A DNA stretch of 64,000 bases, taken from NCBI GenBank assembly GCA_022539475.1, contig VCMS01000007.1, forward strand, positions 355,496-419,495, written 5' to 3'. The translations under genes and the position numbers were made by a program. The DNA is from Gracilaria domingensis (Eukaryota; Rhodophyta; Florideophyceae; Gracilariales; Gracilariaceae). The notes below the pieces were generated by a model that did no database searches, was not told the DNA's origin, and worked only from the letters and a program-made list of their open reading frames with translations. Shown piece by piece: positions 20,401-30,630 of this stretch (positions within the stretch are counted from its first letter, which is position 1; each line of letters begins with the position of its first letter).

Positions 20401-20826
20401 ATGGCTGTGTATTGCTTTTACTTGTTCGATCGAACCGGAACATGTCTTTGTTATTATGAATGGCAACGCTCTCGATCCGTTCAGGACAAGTCTGATGATC
20501 AGAAAAATATGTTCGGAATGCTGTTTGCACTCCGCAACTTCGCAATGAAGCTCTCTCCGGATCCAGCCAAGGGCATCCCAAACTTTTTCGTTACTGATGT
20601 TTACGCTCTTCATTATTTCGAGACACCAACTGGCTTACGGTTTGTACTCACAACCAGCCACGATTGTGGCTCAATCGATGTGACGAGGCATTTGAGTGAT
20701 ATCTATGCGGAAGTGTACGTTGAATACGCTGTCAAGAATCCCCTTTATATTCAAGGAACCAAGATTGAATCCGAGCTTTTTCTCAGCAAGCTTGACTCCT
20801 ACGTTAGGTCGCTGCCGTGCTTTTGA
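20401..20826 (+). CDS. TRAPPC1: TRAPP complex subunit 1 (Bet5-like)
   Basis: 141 residues with a longin-like fold; a core subunit of TRAPP, the Rab1/Ypt1 exchange factor on ER-to-Golgi and Golgi membranes. The frame matches TRAPPC1 end to end: VYCFYLFDRTGTCLCYYEW, MFGMLFALRNFAMKLSP, YALHYFETPTGLRFVLTTS, then IYAEVYVEYAVKNPL and the terminal ESELFLSKLDSYVRSLP. Length and both ends agree with the family and no intron is present. With Sec16 it makes two early-secretory genes in the window, probably by chance. Confidence 0.95.
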   Translation: MAVYCFYLFDRTGTCLCYYEWQRSRSVQDKSDDQKNMFGMLFALRNFAMKLSPDPAKGIPNFFVTDVYALHYFETPTGLRFVLTTSHDCGSIDVTRHLSDIYAEVYVEYAVKNPLYIQGTKIESELFLSKLDSYVRSLPCF

Positions 20827-21558
20827 TCTACGTTCGGTCCATAGAGGAGAGGAAGAGTTGGTTTGTTGAGTTGACTCTCATATTTGCCTTTCTCCAAGGA
20901 TGACAACGCAACTTTCACACAGTATATTGTATTGTGATGCCTGAGTCGAGGCAATGCTTTAATTTCGGAATGATCTACATGAAAGTTAGCAACATGGTCA
21001 TCTCAACTTATATACCGAAGCATATGAATTTAACAGTTTAGAACCGAACATGCTGTCGGTTGCAATCTCGGAAGGGACAGAATGAGAGTTTTGCTCGCAG
21101 AGGAAGGTTCGTGAGACAGAGCCCGATGTTTCACGCTTGTCGTCGGAGACGATGAGACGTGATGTTTCGTATAGATTGCTTTGGAAGTGTATTGTGCAAC
21201 TTCAAAGCGCAGAAGAACAAGGAATAACCATGATGATGTTCCACAAAATCTCACTATGTGCTCGTTAAATCCTTGATGGGGCTTTCATTGGCAATCCTTC
21301 GAAGACGAATCGACGAGAGAAAGAAACTGTTCTCAACCCAGGCTTGTATGGTTATGCGATGGGAACGAAATGTCTTCTTCCAAGAGGATGAGGCAGTAAC
21401 GAACATCCTACCCATTTTTTGCGTTCCCGTGAGATTTGAATAGCTCGAATTGCCAACTCAGATACCAAAAGCGATTTTCCCTAACCTGATGAGCTTCTGC
21501 TAATCATATCAAGATTCTCGTGTACCCAGGATGTACAGTTATTGTCAACCTACAAGAC

Positions 21559-21846
21559 TCATCCTGTATGCGCATGTTTTCGATGTTCAACTTTCCCTGT
21601 CCCACCGAAGACTTTTCGGACAACATGGTTCCGTGGTAACACTTCAACACCCGCAGCATTGAAGATCCCCTCTTCTTCGGTAGATCCTCTTGTCGTCGTG
21701 CGATGCACTTGTTCGTTTGCAACTGGTTTGAATGTCTTTGCACTCAAGGGTTTTTTTGCAGAACAACAGCTACTGAGATCTTTGACGAAGCTCAAGCTGT
21801 TTCGTCTCTTGAACAGACGACCCATTGGTATTATTTCAGGCCGCAT
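21559..21846 (-). CDS. Hypothetical short protein (uncertain)
   Basis: From ATG 21846 this frame gives 95 residues, basic and without hydrophobic segments (MGRLFKRRNSLSFVKDLSS, then STEEEGIFNAAGVEVLPRN). Codon choice looks reasonable, which is why it is listed. I do not recognise it, no neighbour suggests a role and it could be a chance frame. An upstream minus frame (21859-22074) might be another exon. Confidence 0.25.
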   Translation of the reverse strand: MRPEIIPMGRLFKRRNSLSFVKDLSSCCSAKKPLSAKTFKPVANEQVHRTTTRGSTEEEGIFNAAGVEVLPRNHVVRKVFGGTGKVEHRKHAHTG

Positions 21847-22110
21847 CCGCACGATTTTCTACAGATGTAATGAGCAACATGGGTAGAGTTGTTGTTTGAA
21901 GTTTAGACCGCATTCGACATCCTGAAGATACGGGGTCTGGATGATCGTAGTGATGAATGATGATGGCCTTTGCTGGATAAGGGTCGCATGCCTTTCTTGT
22001 CCAAAGTATGTACCCTTGATAGGATCTCTCTCTCTCTCATACTGTAAACAATTCATCAGCTCCCTTGACAGCATTGTCCTCCAGAATGGGAATGAAGTAG
22101 CCTTATAGGC

Positions 22111-22163
22111 TATCGAGGGACATGTTCGCGCTATAAGTTATAGCGCGAACATGTCCCTCGATA
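22111..22163. repeat. 53-bp perfect palindrome (26-bp arms, 1-nt centre)
   Basis: Bases 22111-22136 and 22138-22163 are exact reverse complements around a single G at 22137. The arms contain TGTTCGCGCTATAA and its complement. A one-base loop is too small for an RNA hairpin, so a DNA-level role (cruciform, dimeric binding site) or an assembly foldback is more likely. It lies about 245 nt upstream of the M3B peptidase ATG. Confidence 0.9.
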
Positions 22164-22408
22164 CGCTTTGGTCGCTCAAGATCAATCTTGTAGCCAGCCG
22201 ACCACTCTAGTCTGCGGGATGAAAGGCATCGTTACATGTAATAAGTTACTAAGCGACAACTACCGCAGTCCTCTTTCGTTCGCACCTTTCCGCCTTAGTG
22301 CTTCAACAAGCACAGCCCAAGCCAAAATCCCTCACCATAGTGGCATGGGGCTAGCTCTGATCCTTATTTTTTGAGATCTTCCGTGTCCTAGAGCCATCTG
22401 GTTCCAGC

Positions 22409-24654
22409 ATGCATCATCTGTTCCGGTCTGTTGCGTGGGCCACATTTCTCGTCTTACTTTCAGCTCACCAGGTCATGTTGAGAACTACTGCCACGAGAAG
22501 CACCCGTCCTGCGATGCACGCTATGCTTCTGTTCACTGCACCGCTTAAATTTCACAGGGTGCGGTCCAACTCTGTCTCCTGTCCAGCTGCATCTGGCTCA
22601 TTCTGCCCTCCACTGCGCCCATCCCCCTCCGTCTCTTTCTCTCCGAAGACATCCGTACCAAGAATGGTGTCGACTGTCCCAGCTGTTGAGAAGTCAGATG
22701 CAGAAGCGATTACAGGTCCAAGCTGGCAGCTTGAGTATTCTGCCACGAACGACTCGCAACTCATAACAGACCTTAATGAGGGTAAACGTCTAATTGAGGT
22801 CATCAAATCATTAGCAGATGGGATCAAGCATCTAGTACCGGAAGCAGCGAACATCACTCCCGAGCACGTGCCCGAGAGTGACCTCATTCGCACGCTGACC
22901 GAAATGAACCGTCGCTATTGGGAGGCCGTTGTTTTGTTGAGCAATGTGTACACTTTTGGAAGCTGCGCTTCGTCTGTTGACGGGTCTGATGAAGATGCAA
23001 AGAAACTCACTGGGCAAGTCCAGGTTTCGTTCTCCCTCCTGAAGCAGGCGTTTCAACCTGCTCAACTCATTCTTGACTTGTGCCCTGATGAGATTTTTGA
23101 GACATATCTGGCTGGAGACGAGCTTGCGAAAGAGGGAGAATACATGCAACGCCATTCTCGTAAGATGAAGAATTACCGACTATCTCTTGCTGAAGAGAAT
23201 ACGATCACCACTCTGGGCGTCACTGGACACTCATCATGGGGAAGCATGTACACGGACCTCTCATCCGTGCTTTCCGTTGATGTCAACCTCCCAGATGGCA
23301 TGAAGACAATGGGTATAGCCAGTGCCGAAGCGATGCGAGATAGTCCGGACGAGCAGATAAGAAAGGCTTCTTGGGAGGGTATTCGCAATGCATGGCTCCC
23401 ACATCAAGAAACTTGTGCTGCTGCGCTGAACGCAATAACTGGGTGGAGATTAGACCTGTACGAAAAGCGCGGGTATGAATCATTCCTGACAAGTTCCCTA
23501 CATTCAAACCGCATCACGAACGCTACGCTAAATGCACTCTTCGAAGCTTTAGACGGGAAGACGGAGGTTGGAAGGCGTGCGATGAGGATTCAGGCTGCGG
23601 CTCTCGGTAAGAAAGCTTTGGAGCCTTGGGACCTATTCGCGCCGGCACCAGTGAAGGGAGATGTTGGTAGAGTGTACTCGTTTGATGAAGGCATTGAGCT
23701 AATTGCTAATGCTGTCGCGGAGGTGGATCAAGATGCTGGCTCGTTTGTGCGAATGATGAGGGATAACAAGTGGATTGAGGCATCAAGAGGGGACAAGAAG
23801 CGACCCGGGGCGTAAGTTTTTGAGCAGATACTTCCGTACTAGAAAACGAGAAATCCCTCGCGTCGAACTCTCATGCTAACTGTGTATATTGCTCTTGTTG
23901 TTGTGACAGATACTGCACCGGATTTTCCAAATCGCGAACACCTAGGGTATATCTGAGTGACTATAACGGAAGGGCACAACTTCTCTTGACGCTCGCTCAT
24001 GAACTGGGACATGCTTTTCATTCATGGCAAATGCGCGATTTGCCCCGTCCCCAGTCATCCTATCCGATGAACTTGGCTGAGACGGCAAGCATTTTCTTCG
24101 AGACGGTTGTGGGCAGCAAGCTGTTGGAGCAGGCAGAGAGCGCCGAGGAGAGGTTTAGCATTCTTTGGGGCGAAGCCGAAAGTGCGCAAGCGTTTCTACT
24201 GAACATTCCCGCACGCTATCGTTTCGAAGAAGAGCTGAACAAGAAAAGGAAGAATGGAAAGTTATCTACCAAGGAAGTTGATGCGATGATGGTTTCAGCG
24301 TGGGAGAAATACTACGGTGATGCGTTATCGTCATCGGAACGCGTCGGGGTTTTCAGCCAAAGTAAGTTACACTTTTACCTAACGGGAATTTCGTTCTATA
24401 ATTGGCCGTACAGTTTTGGCTACTTGTTCGCACTTGGTGTGTACGCTGAATATGAGAATGGAAACCGCGATGTATTTGCAAAGATGTATCGTGATCTTCT
24501 GAGAGACACCGGGCGCATGGACGCAGAGGACGTGGTGGAGAAGCACCTTGGAGGGAGAATTGACGACAGGAGGTTCTGGGAAAAGGCGATTTCTGTATCT
24601 GAACATAAAGTGGATATGTTGGAGAAAGTAGCGGGCGAAGTAGCTGCCATGTGA
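22409..24654 (+). CDS. M3B-family oligoendopeptidase (PepF-like), 2 exons
   Basis: Zinc metallopeptidase degrading short peptides. Exons 22409-23811 and 23910-24654 join to 715 residues. The 98-nt intron (23812-23909) has donor GTAAGT, branch ATGCTAAC and acceptor GTGACAG. It interrupts the conserved KRPGA|YCTGFSKSRTP just before the active site. The zinc motif HELGHAFHSW is at about 498-507, and the third ligand Glu lies in YPMNLAETASIFFE. The usual C-terminal FYNWPYSFGYLFALGVYAEY follows. The first ~90 residues are not peptidase: a hydrophobic stretch WATFLVLLSAHQVML, then a Ser/Arg/Pro-rich segment, suggesting organelle targeting (inferred). Later in-frame Mets at residues 23, 36 and 39 are alternative starts. 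Confidence 0.92.
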
Positions 24655-24914
24655 AAGAGGAAGTGAATTGGGGGGTATTTGTCAGTAAAATGTGAATCGA
24701 ATTGGAGCTTACCAATTGAACAAAAGTTTGATAAACAAGGAAAGATAACATTAGTACAAGCGCTGACTCGCACATTCGCACACTTAAGTATGGGTTGTGT
24801 GTGCTTGTTAAGAACACGGACGATTTGTCGGTCTGCAGGCAATAGTGGTAGAAGACAAAAACAGCAGCAAGACATAGATTGTAACCAAGTTGACGACGGA
24901 GAGGAGGGGGCCGC

Positions 24915-25328
24915 TCATGACGAAGGGTGATATCTACGATCAAAAGCTTCTATCAAATCCTCGGGTAACTTCTTTCCTTTGACAAAAGCGGCGAAGCCAC
25001 CTTCTAGAATGACGACCTCTGGGACAGTTTGCAAACGGCCTTCCTTGCGAGCGGCGTCCAAAGCATACCAGAAGCGAACGGCACAGGTGGGCCCCCTGAG
25101 CTGCGAATACATGCAGTGAAAGACGACGGTATCGGCACCGTTAATGCACTTGAGGTAGCGCGAGGGATCTCGGCGAAGGTCCGGCGCCGGAACGTGTATT
25201 GAAGACTTGATGTGTCCGCCCACCCTGTCATCCTCGCGCACGTCGATGACGACAGGCGGCTTGGACGAGCGCAGCATGGCCGAAAGAGCGTCGTTCGAGA
25301 TATACGACGGGCCAGTCATGGAGGTCAT
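24915..25328 (-). CDS. Rhodanese-fold CDC25/arsenate-reductase-like (ACR2 type) phosphatase
   Basis: 137 residues from ATG 25328; a second ATG at 25319 is possible. It is a single rhodanese domain: VVIDVREDDRVGGHIKSSIHV, then the active loop VFHCMYSQLRGPTCAVRFW. This holds the C-x5-R signature and the RGPxCA extension shared by plant CDC25/ACR2 and yeast Ych1-type enzymes. VVILEGGFAAFVKG closes the fold. Such proteins are dual-specificity phosphatases and/or arsenate reductases; which applies here cannot be read from sequence. The frame stays open upstream to 25385 with an Arg-rich stretch but no ATG. It diverges from the ribokinase gene. Confidence 0.88.
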   Translation of the reverse strand: MTSMTGPSYISNDALSAMLRSSKPPVVIDVREDDRVGGHIKSSIHVPAPDLRRDPSRYLKCINGADTVVFHCMYSQLRGPTCAVRFWYALDAARKEGRLQTVPEVVILEGGFAAFVKGKKLPEDLIEAFDRRYHPSS

Positions 25329-26022
25329 GGATACAAGAGCCGCGACACGGCGCCAGCAGCGAGCGAGCAGACGGCGGAGCAACACGGTCGGGCGCGACGC
25401 GCACGGGCAGTGGACAGGCTGGCGTGGAACGCACTCGCGCGGGCGGGGGGGTGGGGGGGGTGGAGGGGTGGCAGCGGCGGTTGCGACTGTGCGCAGCGAA
25501 CCGCAGCGCGCGCCAACTGCTGGCGTGGTCTTGTAGCGGCGCGGCGCGCGCGCGGGCGACGCGAGCGGCGCACGCGCGCGCGGCCCCCGCCGCGCCGACG
25601 CAGCACCGTTACGGAAAGCGCGGCGCGGCGCGTGCTTACCATGCTGCGCGCTGATTGGGCTGTGCGGGCGGCGGCGCGTTGTGGTTGGCTGTGCCGCGGT
25701 GCGTGGTGGCTGCGCCGGACGCTTGGCATTTGTGCCGCAGCAAGGTGCGTGCTCGCGCTCACGTGCCGGCGTGGCGTGCGCTGTCGGCTTCTGCGCGCGG
25801 TTTACAGTGCAAGCGCGCGCTGTACCTTTCCCCCTTTGCGCCCAGTCTGCAAACTTGTACCGTCAGCGTAGCAGTTGTCACCGTCGCACGTCATCTTCAA
25901 AGTTTGAAGCTCAAACCTTGCGCCGCGTTGCGTTGATCGCACCCAAATCACAATGCCAAGCAGCAACTGGACGTTGCATCATCGTCTCGCAGCGTAAACA
26001 GAAAGTGCGCCCTCCATTCACC
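25329..26022. promoter_or_regulatory. CpG-island divergent promoter, rhodanese / ribokinase
   Basis: About 0.7 kb of extreme GC content with many GCGCGC runs and a G-rich tract near 25440-25470. Several long frames are open across it on both strands only because stop codons are rare in such DNA. No TATA box seen. Confidence 0.55.
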
Positions 26023-27015
26023 ATGCCCGCAAACCAAGTGTTTGTCATATCATCCGTCAATCACGACATCACCCTCGCCGTCTCGTCGTTCCCAGCGGCA
26101 GGAGAAACCGTGCTAGCGCAATCCAAGACAAGCTCGCTCGGCGGAAAGGGCGCCAACGCCGCCGTGGCCGCCGCAAAGTCGGAGTACGCGCTCTCCGTGC
26201 ATCTGCTGTCGGCGATTGGGCCGGACGGCACCTCGCTGTTGAACAGCTTGCAGCAGCACAACGTGGATGTTTCGCAGGTGCAGCTGATAGAGGACGCAAC
26301 CACGGGCACTGCCGTGATTCTGCTGGACGCGCATAGCGGCGAGAACCGAATCGTGGTGGCGCCCGGTGCGAACAGCCTTGTCAGCGCGGCCATGTGCGAA
26401 CGCGTGTATGAATGGCTGCCGGCGGCGGTGGTGGTTCTGCACCTGGAGATTGCGCACGACGTGGTGCAGCAGCTGGCGGTGGACGCGTTCCTCAACGACA
26501 GCGTGGTGGTGTTCAACCCCAGCCCGGTGCCCACATCCAAATCCATCCTGTTCGATGCCAACGCAGCAATCTGGACGCACGCGCACGTGATCATCGTGAA
26601 CGAAATCGAGATTGAGCAACTGTGCGGCGTGAAGCTGCAGATGGCGCGCGCTCAATCAAGCAGCGTCGCGGACGCATGCGCGCGCGCAATGCAGGCGTTC
26701 AGAAAGCGGTGCAACGCGGACGTGAAGCTGGTGCTGACGCTCGGACAACACGGCGTGGTGTACTCCGAGCGCGAGAGCAGCCTGCGGCACCAGCCCGCCA
26801 TGGGCGCGGAGGCGGTGGTGGACACGACGGGCGCCGGCGACACGCTGACGGGCTACCTGGCGGCCGCGCTGAGCGCGCGCCTGCCGTTCGCAACGTGCGT
26901 GCGCGCGGCCGTCGCCGCGGCCGGGCTGTGCGTGAGCAGGCGCGGCGCGGCCGATTCCATCCCGCGCATCGCGCAAGTGCGCCGCGTCCTCGACGCCGAC
27001 GCGCGCGCGTCGTGA
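26023..27015 (+). CDS. RBKS-like: PfkB-family sugar kinase, ribokinase-like
   Basis: 330 residues from ATG 26023. Ribokinase phosphorylates D-ribose at O5 for entry into the pentose phosphate and nucleotide pathways. Both PfkB signatures are present: SSLGGKGANAAVAAAKSE (about residues 37-54) and DTTGAGDTLTGYLAAAL, where the Asp of GAGD is the catalytic base (about 267-283). Other fitting segments are GPDGTSLLNSLQQHNVD and ENRIVVAPGANSLV. The frame is open to 25681 through the GC-rich promoter, but the family N-terminus starts at this Met (VFVISSVNHDITLAV). GC content in the gene is high, with GC-ending codons, like its flanks. Confidence 0.9.
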   Translation: MPANQVFVISSVNHDITLAVSSFPAAGETVLAQSKTSSLGGKGANAAVAAAKSEYALSVHLLSAIGPDGTSLLNSLQQHNVDVSQVQLIEDATTGTAVILLDAHSGENRIVVAPGANSLVSAAMCERVYEWLPAAVVVLHLEIAHDVVQQLAVDAFLNDSVVVFNPSPVPTSKSILFDANAAIWTHAHVIIVNEIEIEQLCGVKLQMARAQSSSVADACARAMQAFRKRCNADVKLVLTLGQHGVVYSERESSLRHQPAMGAEAVVDTTGAGDTLTGYLAAALSARLPFATCVRAAVAAAGLCVSRRGAADSIPRIAQVRRVLDADARAS

Positions 27016-27722
27016 CGCGCGCGCCGCTGCCAGTGTAAGGCCGGCGCGTCGCCCAATCAGCGCGCCTTGCGCGCGCGCTTTTGTGCAACGGCTTGCACGC
27101 GTGTGCGGGGTGCGCAAAAAGCCACGCGCGCCAGTCGCGGGCAGCGCCGCTGCTGCCGCGCCGCGCGCCGCGCGCCGCGCGCGCCGTTTGCTTTTGGCTC
27201 TGCGCGCCGCGCCGCCCATTGCGTCCAGCCGCCCGCCTGCTCGCGTCGCTCCTGCCTTCTTGCTGGCCTGCGCGCCTCCACCCGCCCCCCCTTCCGCCTT
27301 CGCTGCTGCCGCTGTCCGCGGTGTCAAACCCCTCCTCCCCCCCCACTTCCTCCGCCCGCTCCTTCGTCGCCCGTCGCGCCGTAGCGTGTTTAGATATACC
27401 TGTGTGTCGCTGTCGCTGCCTACGCTGCACTCCTCCCCCGTCGTGGCTAGTAGTTATCGCACACACAAACGCTGCAACAAACGCTGCTGCGTAGCAGCCC
27501 ACGTCTGAATATCCTACCACGTCGAGCCTTCTGCACACACACCCCCCTCTCAGAAGCCCCCGCCCTTTCTCCTCCCCCCCCCCCGCCCCCTCCCCCGAAG
27601 CCCGTAGCAGAACAAAGCCCCTCCCCCGTAACCTAACGCCCCGCATGCTGCAACGCCGCGTCCCTCTTGAGTAGAACCTCCTAGATACAAACAGCGCTGT
27701 CAAGCAAAACCTTGACAACACA
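27016..27722. promoter_or_regulatory. GC- and C-rich intergenic region, probable promoter/5' UTR
   Basis: About 0.7 kb, CpG-rich up to about 27350 and then pyrimidine-rich with C-runs near 27540-27600 directly upstream of the PNUTS-like gene. No gene; open frames here are compositional. Confidence 0.5.
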
Positions 27723-30630
27723 ATGGCAAACACCCCGCACCGACAATCCCTCTTCCAAACCCCTCACTTCCCCTCCGCACCCGATGCACCACCCCATATA
27801 CAACCGATCAGAACCTATACGTCTACCAACGCCATCGGACCCATGGCACCTGCTGAAAACGTAATTCCACAACCCCCCCCTCTCATCAACTCACCCTCAC
27901 ATCATCAAGGCGTTCAAGTGCAACCCGTGTTACGAGCCACGTCGAACCAGATATTACGCCCCATGTCGCAGCACGTTTCCCCGACTGCCGCACCTTCTGC
28001 GCCCTCTCACATCACTTCTTCCGACGTCAACGCCACAACTCTATCCACCCAATCGCATCCAAGTGCCGTCGATTCCTTACCTTCCGTGTCCTTGAATCAA
28101 CCGTCTCAACCTTCCAGTGTTGTTGATCCACCAAAATTTCCAAACAGTAACCCCGTTGAACCCAATCGTCATACCACACGCAATGTACCGCCATCGTCTT
28201 CTTCGGAACCTCTTCCAGAAACGGTATCATCAATTGCTAAACAGGTTGGTTCTCAGCTACAGCTTACGAGACAACGTAACATCATTCCGGCTCTTAAGCA
28301 ACAACTATTGTCGCAGTCCTCTCCACCCCGTACAACGGCACAATCCGTCTCAGTTCAGCCTCCGCCGAAAATACTGGGTGCCACCGTCACGCAGCCATCT
28401 GTCGCATCGATCAAAAATGCTGTCAAACCTGCTATGAAGCAAATGAGTGTGAATAAGGACAAGCAACTTCCATCAACGTAAGTTTTATAACCTTTTCTAT
28501 GCCCTTAATTCTTTTGTTACGCTACTTGGCTGTATGAATATCTAACCAATCCTTTTCTGTCGTTCGGAAACATCGCCTGTTACGTGCATGCATAACTCTT
28601 TTTGCTACTTCCAAAGGCAAAGAACAGTTCCTTTGGTAAAGGAGGCAAAGATGGGCGTTGAGCAAGTTGATTCATCAAGAATAAAACGGCAAAAACTCAC
28701 TCATACCGAATCAACTGCAAATGAATCGCAAGGCAAGGAGCACTTGCAGAGTAAGTCAGCCACGGCGCCTGCCAAGACCGAAGTGGCAAAGTTGTCCGCA
28801 GCGACGTCAAAATTATCGACCAACACAAAACCGTCGAGCGAAGCCCAAGCAAGCACTGGTGGCGCTTCGCTTCCCATGTTGCGCAGCAGCCCTGTGGAGG
28901 TTGCTCGCTCCCCGACAGAAGTCGGACGCTCAAAGCAACAAACGCCTCCGGTTCCCATGCTTGTTAGTAAAAAGGTTGAGGATGTGGTTTCGCGAAACTC
29001 GCCCACAAAAAGTGTTGGTAATCCAACGGAAGACAAGGAACACTCAGAAACTATGGCCAAGGACAAAGAATCGTCTCCCAAGCCAGACAAAAAGAGGAAG
29101 AGGAGGAAGATTTCGTGGGCTACACCCGAGAAGCTCGAAGAAGTTCATTTTATTGACACTCGCGCCGAGCTGATCAAGTCTTGGGATCCAGACTTTCAGA
29201 TTACTTTGCCATTTGCGCAGACTACGTTGCAAATGTTTCAGGCTGCGCAACAAGCGGAGTCATCCACACAACGCAGTGCTGCAGGTGATGATAAAAATGT
29301 TAAAGGTGGTATTCAGATAAGAAGCAAGCCGAAGCTGTCTACATTTGAAGAGGCTAGAAAGCGAGAACATGAAATGGAATTGGAGCGAGCGAGACGGGCC
29401 CGCGAAGAGCAGAAGAGAAGACTTGATTCCATGTGCCCCAAGCGACCATGGCGGCGGCCACTAGCAATTGTACTACCAGCAGAATGTCGAAAGGACCCTG
29501 CTGAAATAGAAGACTATAATATAATCGATGACGAACAACCTCCTTCTATGAACTACGACGACCCAAATCGTACATCTCCACAGTCTCCAATTCAAGGGAG
29601 TCAAAGTTCTCGTGGGTCTCGTTTTGCCGAAGTTCCAGTTATTCCTCTTTCCGACGGAAGCACCAGAGATGAAGGAAATCTCTCGTCCCAAACCCCAACA
29701 TACACTTCTCAGCAGGATGCACAGGAGTATTACGGTGCATCAAACTCGAATTCGTACCGAGGAAATCAAGATCCCGTAAACTACGAGAACCCTGCGAATT
29801 TGGCGAGTAGGGGTAACAACAGTTTTGGCTCGCGCAATATTGTAACACAAACTGATGATCGAAATGCTCAGGGCAACTACAGGGAGGGCACCAAAGAGAC
29901 GAACAATTATCACAATCCTATCCTCGGAGTTGACCCTGCAGGTGTTCAACACATCTTGGCTGTGCTCAAGGAATCAGGAGTACTAAAGCCTAAGCCTAGT
30001 ACTTCGAGCCAAAGCCAAGGTGGGCGCCAAGACTCTGGCTTCGAACAGCAACCAAACGATAGTCGGCATGCATACCATGCCCATAACGAAGCTCAGAGCC
30101 GAGACACTCGGTCCACTGAAACTGCGACATATGATGCGAATAGTGAGCGTCACAACGCAAATGTTTCACTTAACAGATCGCCGCCTCATCCCTCAGGGCA
30201 AGCAGAGCCTCCACATGTCCGGAACCATGGGCCGCAAATGAAGCCACCATCATTTGTTCCTGGTATGCAACACCATGGGCCCATGGAAGGCATGCCCTTC
30301 CCGATGCCGCCCCTCCACCCTCCTCCTTTACGTATGCCCCCCAATATGCTGCCACTTGGATTTGGTCTGCTGCCCATGGGTATGCCGCCACCGATGGGTA
30401 TGCCTCTCCCTATGCATCCTGGCGCCATGCCAATGAGTGGTCCCGGACAAGACATGGGAATGGCCAACATCCCCAGCCGCAGGGTACCACTGAACAATGG
30501 AAGGGTTGACGGTTTAATGCGACAAAAGCAGAAACCCATGAAACCCATGAAACAAAGAAAACGTTGTAAGTACTTCGGGACCAAGCAGGGATGTCGAGAT
30601 GGGAACGCTTGTATGTTTGCGCATAACTAA
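27723..30630 (+). CDS. PPP1R10-like: PNUTS-like CCCH zinc-finger protein (PP1 regulatory subunit), 2 exons
   Basis: Exons 27723-28477 and 28617-30630 give 922 residues. The 139-nt intron (28478-28616) has donor GTAAGT and branch ATCTAACC. Residues 1-250 are Pro/Ser/Gln-rich and disordered. About residue 415 is a basic patch KKRKRRKISWATPEKLEEVHF. KISW fits the RVxF PP1-docking motif, and the following KLEEVHF resembles the segment after the docking motif of PNUTS. The C-terminus has a Met/Pro/Gly-rich stretch, then one C-x8-C-x5-C-x3-H finger (CKYFGTKQGCRDGNACMFAH), the same terminal layout as PNUTS. I see no TFIIS-N domain. PNUTS targets PP1 to RNA polymerase II during termination; here that is inferred. 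Alternatives are another plant-type CCCH protein. Confidence 0.7.

Larger units (their letters stand above)
20827..22408. other. Intergenic region with a palindrome and one weak ORF
   Basis: About 1.6 kb between TRAPPC1 and the M3B peptidase. It contains a coding-like minus frame at 21559-21846 and a perfect palindrome at 22111-22163, annotated separately. Nothing else is recognised. Confidence 0.4.

Noticed and set aside
25681-26022. N-terminal extension of the ribokinase
   Set aside because: Open only because stops are rare in GC-rich DNA; the PfkB fold begins at Met 26023.
26656-27733. Long minus-strand frames opposite the ribokinase and its 3' flank
   Set aside because: Arg/Ala-rich shadows of GC-rich DNA, overlapping a well-supported gene.
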